Of a DNA stretch of 64,000 nucleotides, positions 1-11,290 are shown one piece after another; the stretch's first letter is position 1; every line of letters begins with the position of its first letter. The notes beneath the pieces were generated by a model. It did no database searches. It saw only the letters and a list, made by a program, of their open reading frames with translations, and was not told the DNA's origin. Source of the stretch: Symsagittifera roscoffensis. Taxonomy: Eukaryota > Xenacoelomorpha > Acoela > Convolutidae. The position numbers and the translations under genes were made by a program. The stretch lies in contig NC_087062.1 of the NCBI RefSeq assembly GCF_963678635.1, positions 99,989,209 to 100,053,208 of the forward strand, written 5' to 3'.

Positions 1-29
1 AGGTGTGATTGTTGGACGTTCACAGCGAT

Positions 30-1000
30 AGAGATGAAATTCTGGTAGAGACAATTCGCCATCAGCCATGTTTTCCGTCCATCATGTCTCGCTGAAACAA
101 AAGACACCGGCATCATCGCTGGATAAAATAGTTCTACATTTTGCTTCTCTTCGAGTTTTCAACATAATGCTTCTGAAGTTCATTGATACTATTGTACAGA
201 TACTTTGGGTCGTAGATAATCATTCTTCATCAATAGGAACTGGATATCCTCCGTTCTTTATTTTCAATAGAGTTCTGCTCACGCCTTCGCTTATATGACT
301 TCTGCTTTTGGCGAGCAATTTATTTTCCAATACTTGATCCTCTTGGAAGACTTGAGATTCGGAGATTTACAGAGTAATTTTTTGCATCGATTGAGTTGGA
401 CAGAGATATAAGCATAGTATGCGGCCGTTCAGAGTTTGTCTTCTTTTCTCCCAACCGTCTGATGTTTGTTATTGTAGGTTTCCCTTCCAGATGCTGAAGC
501 ATTGCCTCAATGAAGGCAGACGTTTCGTCAAAAGAGCCTTCGGGGATACCAGAGACTCTTAGCGAGTATTGGGTTTGCTGAGTTCGACATTGATTTTGTT
601 TTGTACAGCTTCAGGTTTTGTGACGTCACTTGATCGATTTAAACTACGGCTGAGTAATTCCGTAACTGGGTGTCAATTTGCAAATGATTTTCTTCTATTT
701 TTGACTCTTAGTCTTTATCTGTCTTCTCAATTGAGGACACAGATGATGCTTCAACTTCGGCAGTAACAGATTTCTTGGCCATATCCCCAATGACGAAGTC
801 TCCGGCCCCGCCCAGTGCTCTCGTTGCAGAGCATCGGGAAATTGCAGCGAAATTCTTAACTCATGCATCAGGTTCACGGGAAAACCTGTGCATTTGTTAG
901 TGTAATGGAAGATCCCAGTGCAGGTGAGGCATTGGAAATTTTCTCCGTCAATTTTCTGTTGGCATGTACCACACGCTGAATATTCGTAGAAATAGGCCAT
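30..1000 (-). pseudogene. Decayed LINE ORF1-like protein remnant
   Basis: Minus-strand frames carry pieces of a non-LTR retrotransposon first protein. Positions 1000-695 encode a PHD-like Cys cluster (CGTCQQK, then FQCLTC, then HYTNKC), a zinc finger often found at the N-terminus of invertebrate LINE ORF1 proteins. Positions 502-320 encode a stretch with IRRLGEKK and ERPHTMLISLS, which resembles the RNA-recognition part of LINE ORF1 proteins. The frames are separated by stops and shifts, so the copy is dead. No reverse transcriptase is seen; it would lie to the left of the window. Seen: the Cys pattern and the RRLG block. Inferred: LINE origin. A degenerate cellular PHD protein is less likely. 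Confidence 0.45.
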
Positions 1001-1034
1001 TGATTACTTTGATTATTTTGAAGTAAAGTTTGCG

Positions 1035-1100
1035 AGTTCATGTAGTCTAGTGGTACTGATTTGAACGTACCACACCAGCAGTGCGTGCTTGAATCCACTC
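1035..1100 (+). repeat. tRNA-like sequence (SINE head or tRNA pseudogene)
   Basis: A box A-like stretch (TAGTCTAGTGGTACTG) is followed about 40 bp later by a box B-like stretch (GTGCTTGAATCC). The stems do not pair well enough for a working tRNA, so this is probably a tRNA-derived SINE fragment. Confidence 0.3.
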
Positions 1101-1290
1101 CCTGTCGACTTTTGTTCTCAGATGCAGGTTCACTTGAAGGATGGAAAGGCTGAGGCAATAAGCAGCAACAGCAATAAACCGGAGCAAGGGTTGACTTTGT
1201 CCTCCGAGAAGAATAGTCGCCGGTTTGAGGCGCGTTGTTACCGATTTTTTTTTCGCAAGAGTAGTATCATTCGATCGTCCTGCAGCTTTC

Positions 1291-1955
1291 ACACTCCGAA
1301 CATTTCAACATGAAGCATTTTGATAAGTTTATCACAATAATTTGTTGATTTTTTTGCATCGGCTTATTATTGATCTGCTTATGTTTTGTCGGCTTAGATG
1401 TCATATTGTTGAATTGTTGTTACAGTTGCTTCTGGAATTGAGAGTAATGAAAGTAGTGAAGACTCTGGTATAGGTCTTGATATTTTTTTTCTGGAAAAAA
1501 TTAAAATGCTCTAATAACTAGTTGTGCATTCATACATAATAATGCATTTATGATTGCACTAAGGTATATGTGCAATTTTTGAGTTCAATTGAAATTCATC
1601 TGCTGAAAGTTGCGTGAATAACATTCTACATATACGAACGTGGATATGTCGGAAAAAAACGAACATTTTCTTGTTTCGAAAGTGGAATTTAATTTTAGAG
1701 TTCCAGTGGATTGAAAACTTTATCTATTGATCCGATTTTCTCAAATTGGGTTAATGTTATCAAAAAACCGCCAATCATTAAGTTTTTTGGAGAAGTTTTT
1801 GGTTCCTTTTGATCCAGTTGTGATAATTTCACCTTCTTCCTGAATTTTTCTGTGTTCTGTAAACTTCATCTTGATCGAACTCTATGCGGCGAGCGATTTA
1901 CTAGCATGCATCTAATCCTTTTCATGAAACCGCATTTACTGTCTGCGATAGTTCG
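1291..1955. other. AT-rich stretch, nothing recognised
   Basis: No open frame with protein-like composition, RNA gene or structured repeat could be recognised here. Confidence 0.5.
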
Positions 1956-2015
1956 ATAGCGATGTTGTATGACTCGTACTTCAGAAGACTCCGTTTCGAA
2001 TCCCGTAGTCGGAGC
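1956..2015 (+). repeat. tRNA-like sequence beside repeat family A
   Basis: Contains a box A-like TAGTTCGATAGCG and a box B-like CGTTTCGAATCCC at tRNA-like spacing. It directly abuts the left end of the family A repeat at 2028. It is probably a tRNA-derived SINE head and not a functional tRNA, because the acceptor stem is not evident. Confidence 0.35.
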
Positions 2016-2027
2016 TAATTTTTTTTA

Positions 2028-2575
2028 GTCCGACTATTGAAAATGGGGAGGAACTTTTTGTTCGGGTGTGTTTTAGTTTTTTGTTTTCTGCGCATAATCA
2101 GGTACCACAAATAATCATCGGACTGGGTAGAGTGATATATCATATTGAAGCGCTTTCAGTCGTGATTCGAACCACATTTGAAAACTCCACATTTAAAATG
2201 AGTGTGCTGGCTTACAATAGCCTATTTTAGCTTCAATTAATTCATGAAAACCCCTAAAGTTTACTGGAGTAAATTTAGTTTTTGAATTTGTTCAACGCCA
2301 TTTTGGATATAGAAATTTTCAAAAATTCATAAAATTTTTGCAAAAAGAAAACAATTTTTTGTACAATTTTTTCGTTTTTCTAGCCATTTTTCTAGAAAAA
2401 CTGTCTTCCAATTGTACTATATGACTATGACTGTCGCATTTGCCTAATCTCTATTTTTCGTTCATCTTTTTTATCGCACTACTCGGGAAAAAAAACGACT
2501 TACTTGAAAAAAAAATTGTATTTTTTAGACAATGGTCGGAACATTTTGTGCTACTTGCACAGTAGCCCGCTATCT
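2028..2575 (+). repeat. Interspersed repeat family A, copy 1
   Basis: First of four related copies in the window (others near 6636-7209, 14612-15225 and 53866-54200). It begins with GTCCGACTATTG and carries near its other end CAATGGTCGGAAC, the inverted form of the start seen in copy 3 (GTTCCGACCATTG). This is followed by the near-palindrome TGTGCTACTTGCACA. The element has no coding capacity and behaves like a MITE. No target-site duplication was found. Confidence 0.7.
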
Positions 2576-3487
2576 TTGTTTATATTGAAGCTCTAAAGCT
2601 TTATGGTGATATATTTTTTCACTTGAAATTTAAAAGCTGGAATAGTTTTTATGGTTTTTTGAGTACATTATCATTAACACTTTTTGCTGCGATATGTATT
2701 AGCAGTTTTAAGTGGAAGAAAAAAATAACTTTTTCTTTTAAATTTTCTCAAAAGTTTGTTAAAAATTTAGATGCAATACTGAGGTAACATTTTTTGTTGA
2801 CTTTTTTCGTCGATTCAAAATCAACTGAGTTGAAAGACGCAGAAAGGAAGCTGAATAAAACAGCTAAAAAAACTAAAAAAGCTAATTAAAACAGAAAAAA
2901 AAAATCCGATGATTTAATGAGGTAGCTTTTTTGATTTAATTTGTTATAATGTGTCAGCGAATAGTGAAGAGTGTATAGCCCCGTTTTTGGAAATGTCATG
3001 CACTTTTTAAGGCTTGCGTGTTTTTTGGTGGATGAAAGAATGCTGAAGGATCGAAACGTCACATGCTCTTTCGTTCGCGAAGTGACTTCTTGTGAGTTAG
3101 CCGTAACGTAAAGATCTATTTCAAAATGTTTCATTTAGAATGAGGCTTTCTGACACGTGTACTTAGCTATTCGGAGATCTAGCGACCGGCACACTTATTT
3201 TAAGCCATTTCCTTAAGCGCCTACGACTATAGAATGAGTAAATCTCGCTGTTTGCAGGTTTGACTGCAAATTTGACAGCATCAATTTCTCTGTATCCGAT
3301 TTAGTTTGCATTTTGAATTGGTGGTATCTGGAGCGTTTTTCTAAGAACTTTTGTTGAAAAGAATGAAAAGTTTAGTCAAAATCCGATGCATTATTTTCAC
3401 TACTCCAGACATTTTAATGGAAAAAAATTTAATGAAACATGAAACTAAAAGACTTGTAATGTGAAATATCAAGACAGGCTGCTAAAC
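2576..3487. other. Upstream region of VPS53
   Basis: AT-rich and without a recognisable gene. A splice-acceptor-like CTTTTCAG ends at 3494, 16 bp before the VPS53 start codon, so a 5' UTR intron may occupy part of this stretch. No promoter element could be assigned with confidence. Confidence 0.4.
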
Positions 3488-3510
3488 TTTTCAGAGTAGG
3501 CTTTGTAGCA

Positions 3511-6111
3511 ATGGCGTCTGGTGCTTCAGGAGGAAACAACGATTACATTCTGGACCAGCGAGCCATTGACGCCGAACTCATCAAGTACCCGCCAGAAGTA
3601 GAAGAGGTTCTGAAGGAGTTGTTTCCCAGCGAAGACCCCTTGGATGACCCAAACTTCAATATAGTGAATTACATCAACACGCTCTTCCCTACCGAGCAGA
3701 GCCTGGCCTCTATTGACGACGTAGTTGGCAAAATATGTCAGAAAACACAAAGTCTTGACGATGAGATCCGAGGCGTGATCCGCACTCAAACTGAGACCAC
3801 TTCGGATGGCAACGCGGCGTTACATGAGGCCGAAAATGCGATTGAAACTCTCTTTGTTCGCATTCTAGACATCAAGGAGAAGGCGGAACAGTCTGAACGG
3901 ATGGTGAAAGAAATCACGCGAGATATCAAGAAACTAGACAATGCTAAGCGGAATCTCACAACTGCGATCACTACATTGAATCACCTGCAAATGCTAGTTA
4001 GTGGCATCGACTCACTGCAACATTTGAGCAGGAAAAGGCAGTACGGCGAAGTTGCCAGCATGTTGGAAGGCTTGCTTGACGTGCTGGTATACCTGGATAA
4101 ATATAATGCAATTCCGGAAATCAAAGAACTCTCCACTCAAATGACAGCACTTCAGACCCAACTGGGAGAGCAGATCTTGGTCGATTTCAAGGATGCTTTT
4201 AAGCCAGGTGGCAATCCAGTTGCTGCTTCTAAGCAGCTGTCAGAAGCGTGTCGAGTGGTGAACATTCTGGAGCCCAAGTACAAGAGAGACCTGCTGGCGT
4301 GGTTCATCGAGGTGCAGCTGCAGGAGTATTTGGTTCTCTTCAGTCCCGATCAAGACTCGGCCTGGTTGGATAAGATTGACAGACGCTTTTCCTGGATCAA
4401 GAAAACTCTGGCTGATTTTGAGCACAAGTTCAATCACATTTTTCCTGCTCATTGGATGGTAGGCAAACTAATCTGTGTCGAGTTTGCGAGGATAACACGA
4501 GAGGAGCTGACCAAAGTGATGCGAAATAGACAGAGCGAAATCGAAGTGAAATTATTGCTGTTCGCTATTCAGAAAACAACTGCTTTTGAGGAAGTGATGA
4601 GCAAAAAGTTTGCAAAAGACGCTGATACTTTGCCTGCCTCTACGAAGCAAAGTTCAGCACAGCCGCACGATTCAATTGATGACAATGTTGGAGTGTTTTC
4701 AGGTTTAATTTCACGAAGTTTTGAACCCTATTTGCATATTTACATCGAGTCGCTCGATAAAAATTTGAGCGAGATGATAGCTAGATTTTCGTCGGATGTG
4801 AAGAGAAACCCGATTCCGCAAGCGACTGATGAACAGGCGGTGACATTGCCATGCTGTGCCGACTTCTTCGTGTACTACAAAAAGTGTCTGATTCAGTGTT
4901 GCCAGTTGAGTACAGGAACATCTCTCTTGTCTCTCACCAACATCTTTGCCAAGTACCTGAACGAGTTTGCAAACCGAGTTCTATTAATGAACTTGCCCAA
5001 CAAGGCTACAATCAGAGAGTCTGGAATTGGGATGAGTTTGGGGGCCAATTTGACCAGTCTGCTAAGTGAGAAGGAACCGGTTTCGGCTAAGCTAGTGCAA
5101 GACGAAGTGAGATTGTGCTGTGTGTTGTTGAGTTCAGCAGAGTACTGTTTGGAAACAGCCGTTCAATTGGAAGAGAAGCTGAAAAGCAAGATCAATTCAG
5201 ACCTGCAGGACAAAGTGTCCTTTGCCAGTCAGTACGACTCCTTCCATAATGTGATCTCGGCCTGCATTCAGCTTCTAGTGCAGGACTTGGAGAACTCCTG
5301 TGAGCCGCCTCTGGTTGCCATGTCCAAGTTAAACTGGCTCGCATTCGATTCGGTACGAGACACGAGCAATTACGTCAATGCAATTAACACACATATCAAA
5401 ATGAACGTTCCAATTATACGAGACTGTCTCGCCTCGGCTAGGAAATATTTCACCCAATTTTGCGTCAAGTTTGTCAATTCTTTCATCCCGAAGTTCATAT
5501 CCTATGTGGTAAAATGCAAGCCTCTCATTAGTATAGTAGGTAACGAGTATAGAACGTTTGGAGCTGAGCAGCTGTTGTTAGATACTCATTCTTTGAAGAC
5601 TATTTTGATGGATCTTCCCTCTATAGGTAGCCAAGTTGTGCGGAAGCCACCTGCAAGCTACACTAAAATAGTAGTTCGAGAAATGACGCGAGCCGAGATG
5701 ATGCTGAAAGTGGTCATGTCCAAAATTGACAGTCCACGTGACTATGTGGAGTATTACCTGAAGCTAATGCAAGACTATGACTTGGCAATGTTCCAGAAGC
5801 TTCTAGACATGAAGGCGATGAAGAAGCATGATCAGATGCCTCTGCTTGATTTGTTCAGAGCCAGGGTGGCCCAAGTGCACGATTCGAACCGGGGAGCACA
5901 AGCAACGGCATCTGGAGGGAACATGGACGCATCCAACACACACTCCATATTGTCTTCTTCGTCCGTCATGAACAATCACGCCCATGCTATGAGTAACCAT
6001 AGTGGCAGCAGCGGGGGAGTTCAGAGTGCTTCACAGCCATCTGCTCAGCCAATCGAAAACGAATCAAGCCGAATGAGGAGGCTGGAGAAGCTGATCAAAC
6101 GCAAACTATGA
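3511..6111 (+). CDS. VPS53: Vacuolar protein sorting protein 53 (GARP/EARP subunit)
   Basis: An uninterrupted 866-codon frame from ATG (3511) to TGA. VPS53 is a rod-like subunit of the GARP complex, which tethers endosome-derived vesicles at the trans-Golgi, and of EARP in endosomal recycling. The N-terminal third shows the family's most conserved block: residues ~28-70 with LFPSEDPLDDPNFN and YINTLFPTEQSL, then a coiled-coil region (~75-170) with MVKEITRDIKKLD and TTLNHLQML, and RRQYGEVASMLEGL-type sequence. Later family landmarks are AWLDKIDRRFSWIK and EIEVKLLLFAIQ. The length is close to animal VPS53 (about 830 residues), so the copy looks complete and functional. The tail (~800-850) is Ser/His-rich and ends in a basic helix, RRLEKLIKRKL. 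The lack of introns is notable: animal VPS53 genes usually have many. There is no poly(A) tract or TSD to prove a retrocopy. A poly(A) signal follows at 6258. Confidence 0.97.
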   Translation: MASGASGGNNDYILDQRAIDAELIKYPPEVEEVLKELFPSEDPLDDPNFNIVNYINTLFPTEQSLASIDDVVGKICQKTQSLDDEIRGVIRTQTETTSDGNAALHEAENAIETLFVRILDIKEKAEQSERMVKEITRDIKKLDNAKRNLTTAITTLNHLQMLVSGIDSLQHLSRKRQYGEVASMLEGLLDVLVYLDKYNAIPEIKELSTQMTALQTQLGEQILVDFKDAFKPGGNPVAASKQLSEACRVVNILEPKYKRDLLAWFIEVQLQEYLVLFSPDQDSAWLDKIDRRFSWIKKTLADFEHKFNHIFPAHWMVGKLICVEFARITREELTKVMRNRQSEIEVKLLLFAIQKTTAFEEVMSKKFAKDADTLPASTKQSSAQPHDSIDDNVGVFSGLISRSFEPYLHIYIESLDKNLSEMIARFSSDVKRNPIPQATDEQAVTLPCCADFFVYYKKCLIQCCQLSTGTSLLSLTNIFAKYLNEFANRVLLMNLPNKATIRESGIGMSLGANLTSLLSEKEPVSAKLVQDEVRLCCVLLSSAEYCLETAVQLEEKLKSKINSDLQDKVSFASQYDSFHNVISACIQLLVQDLENSCEPPLVAMSKLNWLAFDSVRDTSNYVNAINTHIKMNVPIIRDCLASARKYFTQFCVKFVNSFIPKFISYVVKCKPLISIVGNEYRTFGAEQLLLDTHSLKTILMDLPSIGSQVVRKPPASYTKIVVREMTRAEMMLKVVMSKIDSPRDYVEYYLKLMQDYDLAMFQKLLDMKAMKKHDQMPLLDLFRARVAQVHDSNRGAQATASGGNMDASNTHSILSSSSVMNNHAHAMSNHSGSSGGVQSASQPSAQPIENESSRMRRLEKLIKRKL

Positions 6112-6257
6112 TAGCTCATAGGGTAGACCCCCTATTACTTAGATAAACATTATTTATTCCAAATTATATTCTGAAACTCCGAAAACACTTTGGTAGTAGT
6201 TTGTATAGGCGACCTTAAAAGATGCATGTGGTATAGGAGAATTTAAGACAAATTGAG

Positions 6258-6263
6258 AATAAA
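6258..6263 (+). terminator. Poly(A) signal of VPS53
   Basis: AATAAA lies 147 bp after the VPS53 stop codon. It is the first canonical signal downstream and a plausible 3' UTR end. Confidence 0.55.
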
Positions 6264-6635
6264 AGAGTTGATTTGACTACTTATGGGGAAAAATGTTGAA
6301 TTGATTATTGTACAGCGCAACAGAAAGGAGCTTTCGCTTTCCTAACATCGCTGCAACCTTCCAGTTATTAATGTTGATTTCAGAACCAACTTTGCTTGAA
6401 CGATTTTCAACGAGCTTAATTGTTGTGCTAATCAGACATGTCATACTCTGCACTTCTCAATTGTCGCGAAACCCACCCCCTTCCTCCTTCATGGACCCTA
6501 TAGAATATTGACCCCTCCAAATCTGGGGTGGGGTGGAGGGGAGAGGGGAGGAGAGGGATCCGAATGGCTCGCACCGGAATGCTTAGAAAAACCTGCCATT
6601 TTTGACAGCTCCAAATAAAAACAAGAATTGCTGGT
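6264..6635. other. Spacer with a purine-rich tract
   Basis: No gene is visible. Positions ~6522-6558 form a G/A-only mirror-like tract (GGGGTGGGGTGGAGGGGAGA and on), which could adopt triplex or G-rich structure; no function is implied. Confidence 0.4.
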
Positions 6636-7209
6636 TACTGTGCAAGTAGCACAATGTTCCCACCATACTCAATAAAAAAGTTTTTCTTCTATAATTTAGT
6701 GTCGTTATTTCTGGGTGGTGTGATAAAAGGGTCTGAACAAAAACTAGCAATTAGGCACGTTCGACGTTTAGTAAAATAGGCAAATCGGACAACAATTTCT
6801 GAAAAAAAACCAAGAAAAAATCATAAATTTCATTTTTTTTTGCCAAAATTTATGAAGTTTTGATTCGAAAAATGGTGTTAAAAACTCCAGAAATCAACTT
6901 TACTCAACTAGTAAAATTAATATGAAGCACAAATAAGTTATTGTAAACGGCCTAAATTATGCATAATGCAAAAGTAGACGGAAAATCAGAAACTTCAAAC
7001 CGGTTTTTCTCAACAGTAGAAATTGTTTTGGAAGTTTTCTACGAGTGCGAATCGCGGCTGAAAGGGCTTCAATGTGATAGATATCTCACTTAACCAGTCC
7101 GATGAGTTTTCGTGATATCTGATTTGGCTTGGAAAACAAACAAGAAAAAAATTAAAAGACTAAAACAAAGCCAATTACAAAGTTTCTCCCCAATTTCAAA
7201 GGTCGGAAC
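6636..7209 (-). repeat. Interspersed repeat family A, copy 2 (inverted)
   Basis: The minus-strand copy of family A: TGTGCAAGTAGCACA at 6639-6653 at one end and GGTCGGAAC at 7201-7209 at the other. Internal blocks match the copies at 2028 and 14612 in reverse. Together with copy 1 it flanks VPS53 as an inverted pair about 4 kb apart. Confidence 0.7.
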
Positions 7210-9102
7210 TAAATCTTAAGTTTTCAACGCGAAAAAATGTCTGGATGAAATAAAAGTTTTATGCCAACTTTAATGGTCCATGAAAATTTTGGCTTTGTTT
7301 TACGATTAAATTGATCCAAAATTGCGGGACCCGCGTGATAATTTTGAACCCTCCGCAATGTAAAACGCCTTTTTTGTTCAAAAATGTTTAACTCCGTAAT
7401 TTTTGACCCCGCGAATTGCGTACTGCAGAGTAATGAACTTGAGCCCTCGTATATCAGAGCAAAGCACTGAATGTTTCGACTGCACCTAAATCCGAATCGA
7501 TAAACTTCAGGTAAAGAAAAAATGATAATCCATGAATTTGTACATTATCAAACATAAAGAGTGAAACTTTGAGTCTTTACGAAATTAATACAACCGATTA
7601 AATTGACTCAATGCAAAAAGTTGAAAACTTAATTTACAAATTTTAAATTTGCTAAGATAAGTGTGATCGGAACACTTTGAGATACTTTCACAGCAACCGA
7701 TTGATATTGATTCGACTGCCTTCATTTCTGCTGACAGTTTTTTACAACAAAGCTTCTTAGTCAAACGAGTTCACAAAATGAAAATCCCGCTACGGTGGGC
7801 TTCATAGTAGTTTTACATCTATAGGTAGCCGTTGCACTAATCTGTTGAAGCTCTGCTGCAGTTAGTTACATTTTTTCAACTTGCTGTAAAATTGTGTATT
7901 AAATTGACTGATGATTTTTTTGCACTTCAATATTGATTTAATAAGAGTTAGGGCAAATTATAAAGTTTACTCAGGTTATTTGCTCAGATAGATTCCAACC
8001 TTGGACGATTTTTTAAACAAAAATATTTTGACGTAATTCTTAATTACGTAATTCCTTTTACTGCGTATAACATCACAGTTGATATAGTAGCTTATCACGC
8101 AATTAGGTTAACATAGTGTATTCAAGTTTGTTCACCCTTCTGACTGAATAGTAGAACTATTTAAATAAATTTTTCAAAAAAAGAATTGGTTTAAGAAAGT
8201 TTAGGCGTTGCATGCACATCATGGTTGATTGAGTTTTATAATTATTTTTTGACGCAGGCCACAGCGCGCGCGTTATACTAGACCGTTAGACACAAATGAA
8301 ATAAACAAAATTCTTCGTTTTTTGGTTCAACTGATCTGCCAGATCAAAAAAATGTGCCAATTGGACAAAATTGTCGTATCCATTTTGGTTTTGTTAAGGC
8401 TAGTCTTGGTGACTGCAAGCAGGCAACAACTGAACCATGCAAACGCTTCACGAAAAAAAGTTTTATCAGAAATTTCAGATTTTAAGGTTCTCATTGAACA
8501 CTGCAATAGTTTTACAACTGAAAAAAGCCAGCGTTATCAAATTGGAATATAGACTTTTTTCGGGGGCAACAAATAGTTTCATTAAATTGTTGGCAACAAA
8601 CAGAACGCCTGGCAAAAAGTTTTTGATTATTTCCGCATTTTGATTTGCCGCGTTTCGTTTGAATTTGGTTTAAATGGTTACGGCTGATTTTTAAGCCATC
8701 GGTTTAGATTGTTACAGTTGAGTCCATTTGAGCTTCCTGAAGGGTGTAAAAATTTTTTATGGCTGAAAAGAATTTAAAGTCAATTTTTTTTCGGTTCTAC
8801 AGGCGTCTAACCAAGTAAGGTCTGCTCAGTATTCGCATGTTGTTTAGTAGTCGATGAACGTAGTTCAGACTCCTATATAGATCGCGCTGATCGTTTTCTT
8901 CATTTTTTTTCGGGAAAAGTCCAAAAACTTGTTCAGGCTCAAATTTAATTTTTCGCGATTAAACTTAAGATTTCTTCTAAAGTTCAGTTTATCTCTTTTG
9001 CTTAAAGGAAGGCCAACTCAACTATCGAACAGAAAAAGAAAAAAAATTAAAAGGTCACGAAAAAAGGTGACTAACTTCTAGTTTCGAAAGTGCTTTGTAG
9101 TA
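7210..9102. other. AT-rich intergenic DNA
   Basis: No protein-like frame longer than about 75 codons that looks real. Positions ~7437-7480 carry a short motif (GAATGTTTCGACTGC) that recurs at ~10595, ~12705, ~44480, ~45120 and ~45590. A faint ~60-bp similarity links ~8320-8375 with ~13682-13740. Confidence 0.4.
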
Positions 9103-9210
9103 GTTAGAACATAGTTGAAAGATGCCCGAGGGAAAAAGAGCCCGGCCTGAGGGCACAAAGTGCCCGATGGCGGCTCTTTTGCCCGAGGCCATCTTCAACT
9201 ATGTTCTAAC
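9103..9210. repeat. Hairpin (foldback) MITE
   Basis: A 108-bp near-palindrome. The left arm begins GTTAGAACATAGTTGAAAGA and continues through CCCGAGGG; the right arm ends ATCTTCAACTATGTTCTAAC. The arms are about 38 bp and pair almost fully. The loop contains a smaller hairpin, GGGCACAAAGTGCCC. It is strongly GC-rich compared with its surroundings. No coding capacity; no target-site duplication could be assigned. Confidence 0.8.
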
Positions 9211-9645
9211 TGTTGTAGAGAATGTTTTTGCTCTTTCTGAGGGAAAAATGCCGTAAAATTAGGAAAGAGCCAAGAAAAGTGCGCGAAACTAAGCAAATGA
9301 TTTTTTTTCATTCATGCGTTCTACTGTTTCATTTTCATTCATGCCTTGTCGTGAAAGATCATAAGTGAAAGAGCATAAACATACTCTTTTTAATTTTCAG
9401 ATTTACCGGCAAAATAAAATAATCTATTGCTCTAGTTTTCTGAAATTAGGTTAAGTTAGTCGAAAAAGGATCGATCATAAGTTGTCCTAGAATTTCAAAA
9501 AGCTGTAAGTGCATCTATTTTTGTCTTGTAATTTCTAAAAAAGATTTTAAAAAAAAAACAGTTTACTTTCTGCGTTCAACATAAAGCGTGGCTATATTTT
9601 TTTGTTTTCCATTGCTTTTTTAACACTGGAAGTTGTGTTCCTTAA
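9211..9645. other. AT-rich stretch, nothing recognised
   Basis: No gene or repeat could be assigned between the hairpin element and the duplicated block. Confidence 0.4.
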
Positions 9646-9649
9646 TGCC

Positions 9650-10806
9650 TTAACTCTAATTCAACCGCATACAAGACAAAGAAATTAGTTTTATTTTTTA
9701 TGTTCATTTTTTACTCAAGTTTTCGTCTTTTTTTGCGCTAGTTGCTGAGGTTTTTTGTTGTATGGCAAGTGATAAAAAGCTGTGCTTCGTCTCTGTGTAA
9801 AGCATCTGGGAAACTAATGAATGTTAAATGATTAACTCACGACGAAAGTGAAAGCAGCGAAGGCAAACGTTGAAAGGATTCGCTAAACTTTATTAACAGC
9901 AATTCGGAATTTGGCTCAAGTGTGAAAGATTGAGTCGTACGAAAATAAAACGACCGTCTAGCTCTTATTCGACCGCATACCAGACAAAGCAATCAATTGT
10001 ATTTTTTTGTTCAATTTTTTTCCGACTCAGGTTTTTGTCTTAATTTTTTGGCTAGCTGCTGTGTTTTTGTTGTATGGCAAGTGATGCAAAGCTGTGCTTC
10101 GTCTCTGTGTAAAGAATCTGGGAAACTATAGAATCTTAAATTATTAACTCATGACGAATGTGAAAGCAGGGACGGCAAACGTTAAAAGGATTTGCTCAAT
10201 TTTATTCCGAGCATTTCGGGATTTGGCTGTTGTTTTGAGCAACATATCGTGTCAGGTGGTTATTGTGTAGCTAACCTTTCCGTAATTTTTCGAAGAACTA
10301 AAAGGAATTGGAAGAAACTTTGCATCCAATAATAAATTAAATTGAAAACTTGATAAAATAAAACAAGACTTGGATCTACTTTACAATCTTCGCCCCTTTC
10401 AAGAAAGGGGGGAGGTCGTTAAGTAAATCAAAATGGTCAATTTTTTGACCAATCAAAATGCAGCAAAATTTCAACTCTCAATTGAAAGCTCACTGCTAAT
10501 TTACTGTATTTATTTATGGGGGTCGAGATTCTTAAGTAGGTACAATAGGGGGGATTGTTAAGTAGATCCCATGACTTCTCGTACAGCAGGGCGAAGCCCT
10601 GAATGTTCCGACTGCTCCTTAATCCATATCAAATAGATTTTTGTGAACTGAAAAACTATAAATTTGGTCAATCATATCAAAGATCAAGTGTGAAATTTTG
10701 AGTCGTACGAAGTTAATACGGTCTAAATTCAATTTGAAACGACTTTGTTGTGCGGGATATTTCGCCACGCTTAAATGATTCGCGTTACGCTTTCAGCATT
10801 ATTTAA
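9650..10806. repeat. Duplicated repeat block, copy 1
   Basis: Two ~308-bp tandem units (starting near 9654 and 9962, both with CCGCATAC.AGACAAAG and TTGTATGGCAAGTGAT) run into a longer segment ending near 10806. The last ~940 bp (from about 9863) recur almost base for base at ~11968-12912. No protein is encoded. The block includes a separate MITE at 10372-10570. Confidence 0.85.
10372..10570. mobile_element. MITE with TIR GGATCTACTTWACAATC, copy 1
   Basis: A 199-bp element. It starts GGATCTACTTTACAATC and ends GATTGTTAAGTAGATCC, its inverted form with one mismatch. It is non-coding. Further copies lie at 12478-12675 and 46806-47008; because the 46.8-kb copy lacks the surrounding block, this is an element in its own right. 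Confidence 0.8.
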
Positions 10807-10809
10807 AAA

Positions 10810-10976
10810 ACTTATTCTATACACACCTATTTCCCCCTACAGCGTAGAGTTAATAATAACTTCAAATTGCACATGAATTGTAATGGAAGAGCACAGAGAA
10901 ATAATGTATCATTAAACAATATTTTGGCATGTAAAGGTGTGTACAGAATGCATAAGTTTACAGAATGTACAAGATG
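10810..10976 (-). repeat. LTR-like repeat, copy 1
   Basis: About 167 bp matching 14204-14370 closely (both contain TTGCACATGAATTGTAATGG and GAGCACAGAGAAATAAT). It lies downstream, on the minus strand, of a frame resembling an LTR retrotransposon Pol tail (11291-11700), so it is probably part of that element's LTR or 3' end. The TG...CA ends could not be fixed. Confidence 0.5.
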
Positions 10977-11290
10977 GTATCTAAACTAAAAACAAAAGTA
11001 ATTTACAAAATGTACAACTAATTGGATCATAAACGATAGAATATATGAGATCTAAAAATTCATCTAAAGAAAATTAAAAGTTTCAGAATTTAAATGACAA
11101 AAATTTTATTAAATTTAGCGTCGAAATCATTTTATCTGTGTCTAAGATCCGTGTCGACGCATTGTCTGTATCTATCTCGCTGGATGGTGTGTTGTTCTTA
11201 TATGTGATGTCGGGGTTGATTCAATAGGATAATTCGGCAGAGTTGTCTGCACTGAATTGGTTGGGCTAGTCCCGATGGAGTTGAATTGAT

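Noticed and set aside
1035-2015. Functional tRNA genes at 1.03 and 1.96 kb
   Set aside because: Only box A/B-like segments are visible; acceptor and anticodon stems do not pair.
8322-8643. Two overlapping plus-strand frames of about 70 codons
   Set aside because: Composition follows the local AT-rich sequence and there is no motif or conserved neighbour.
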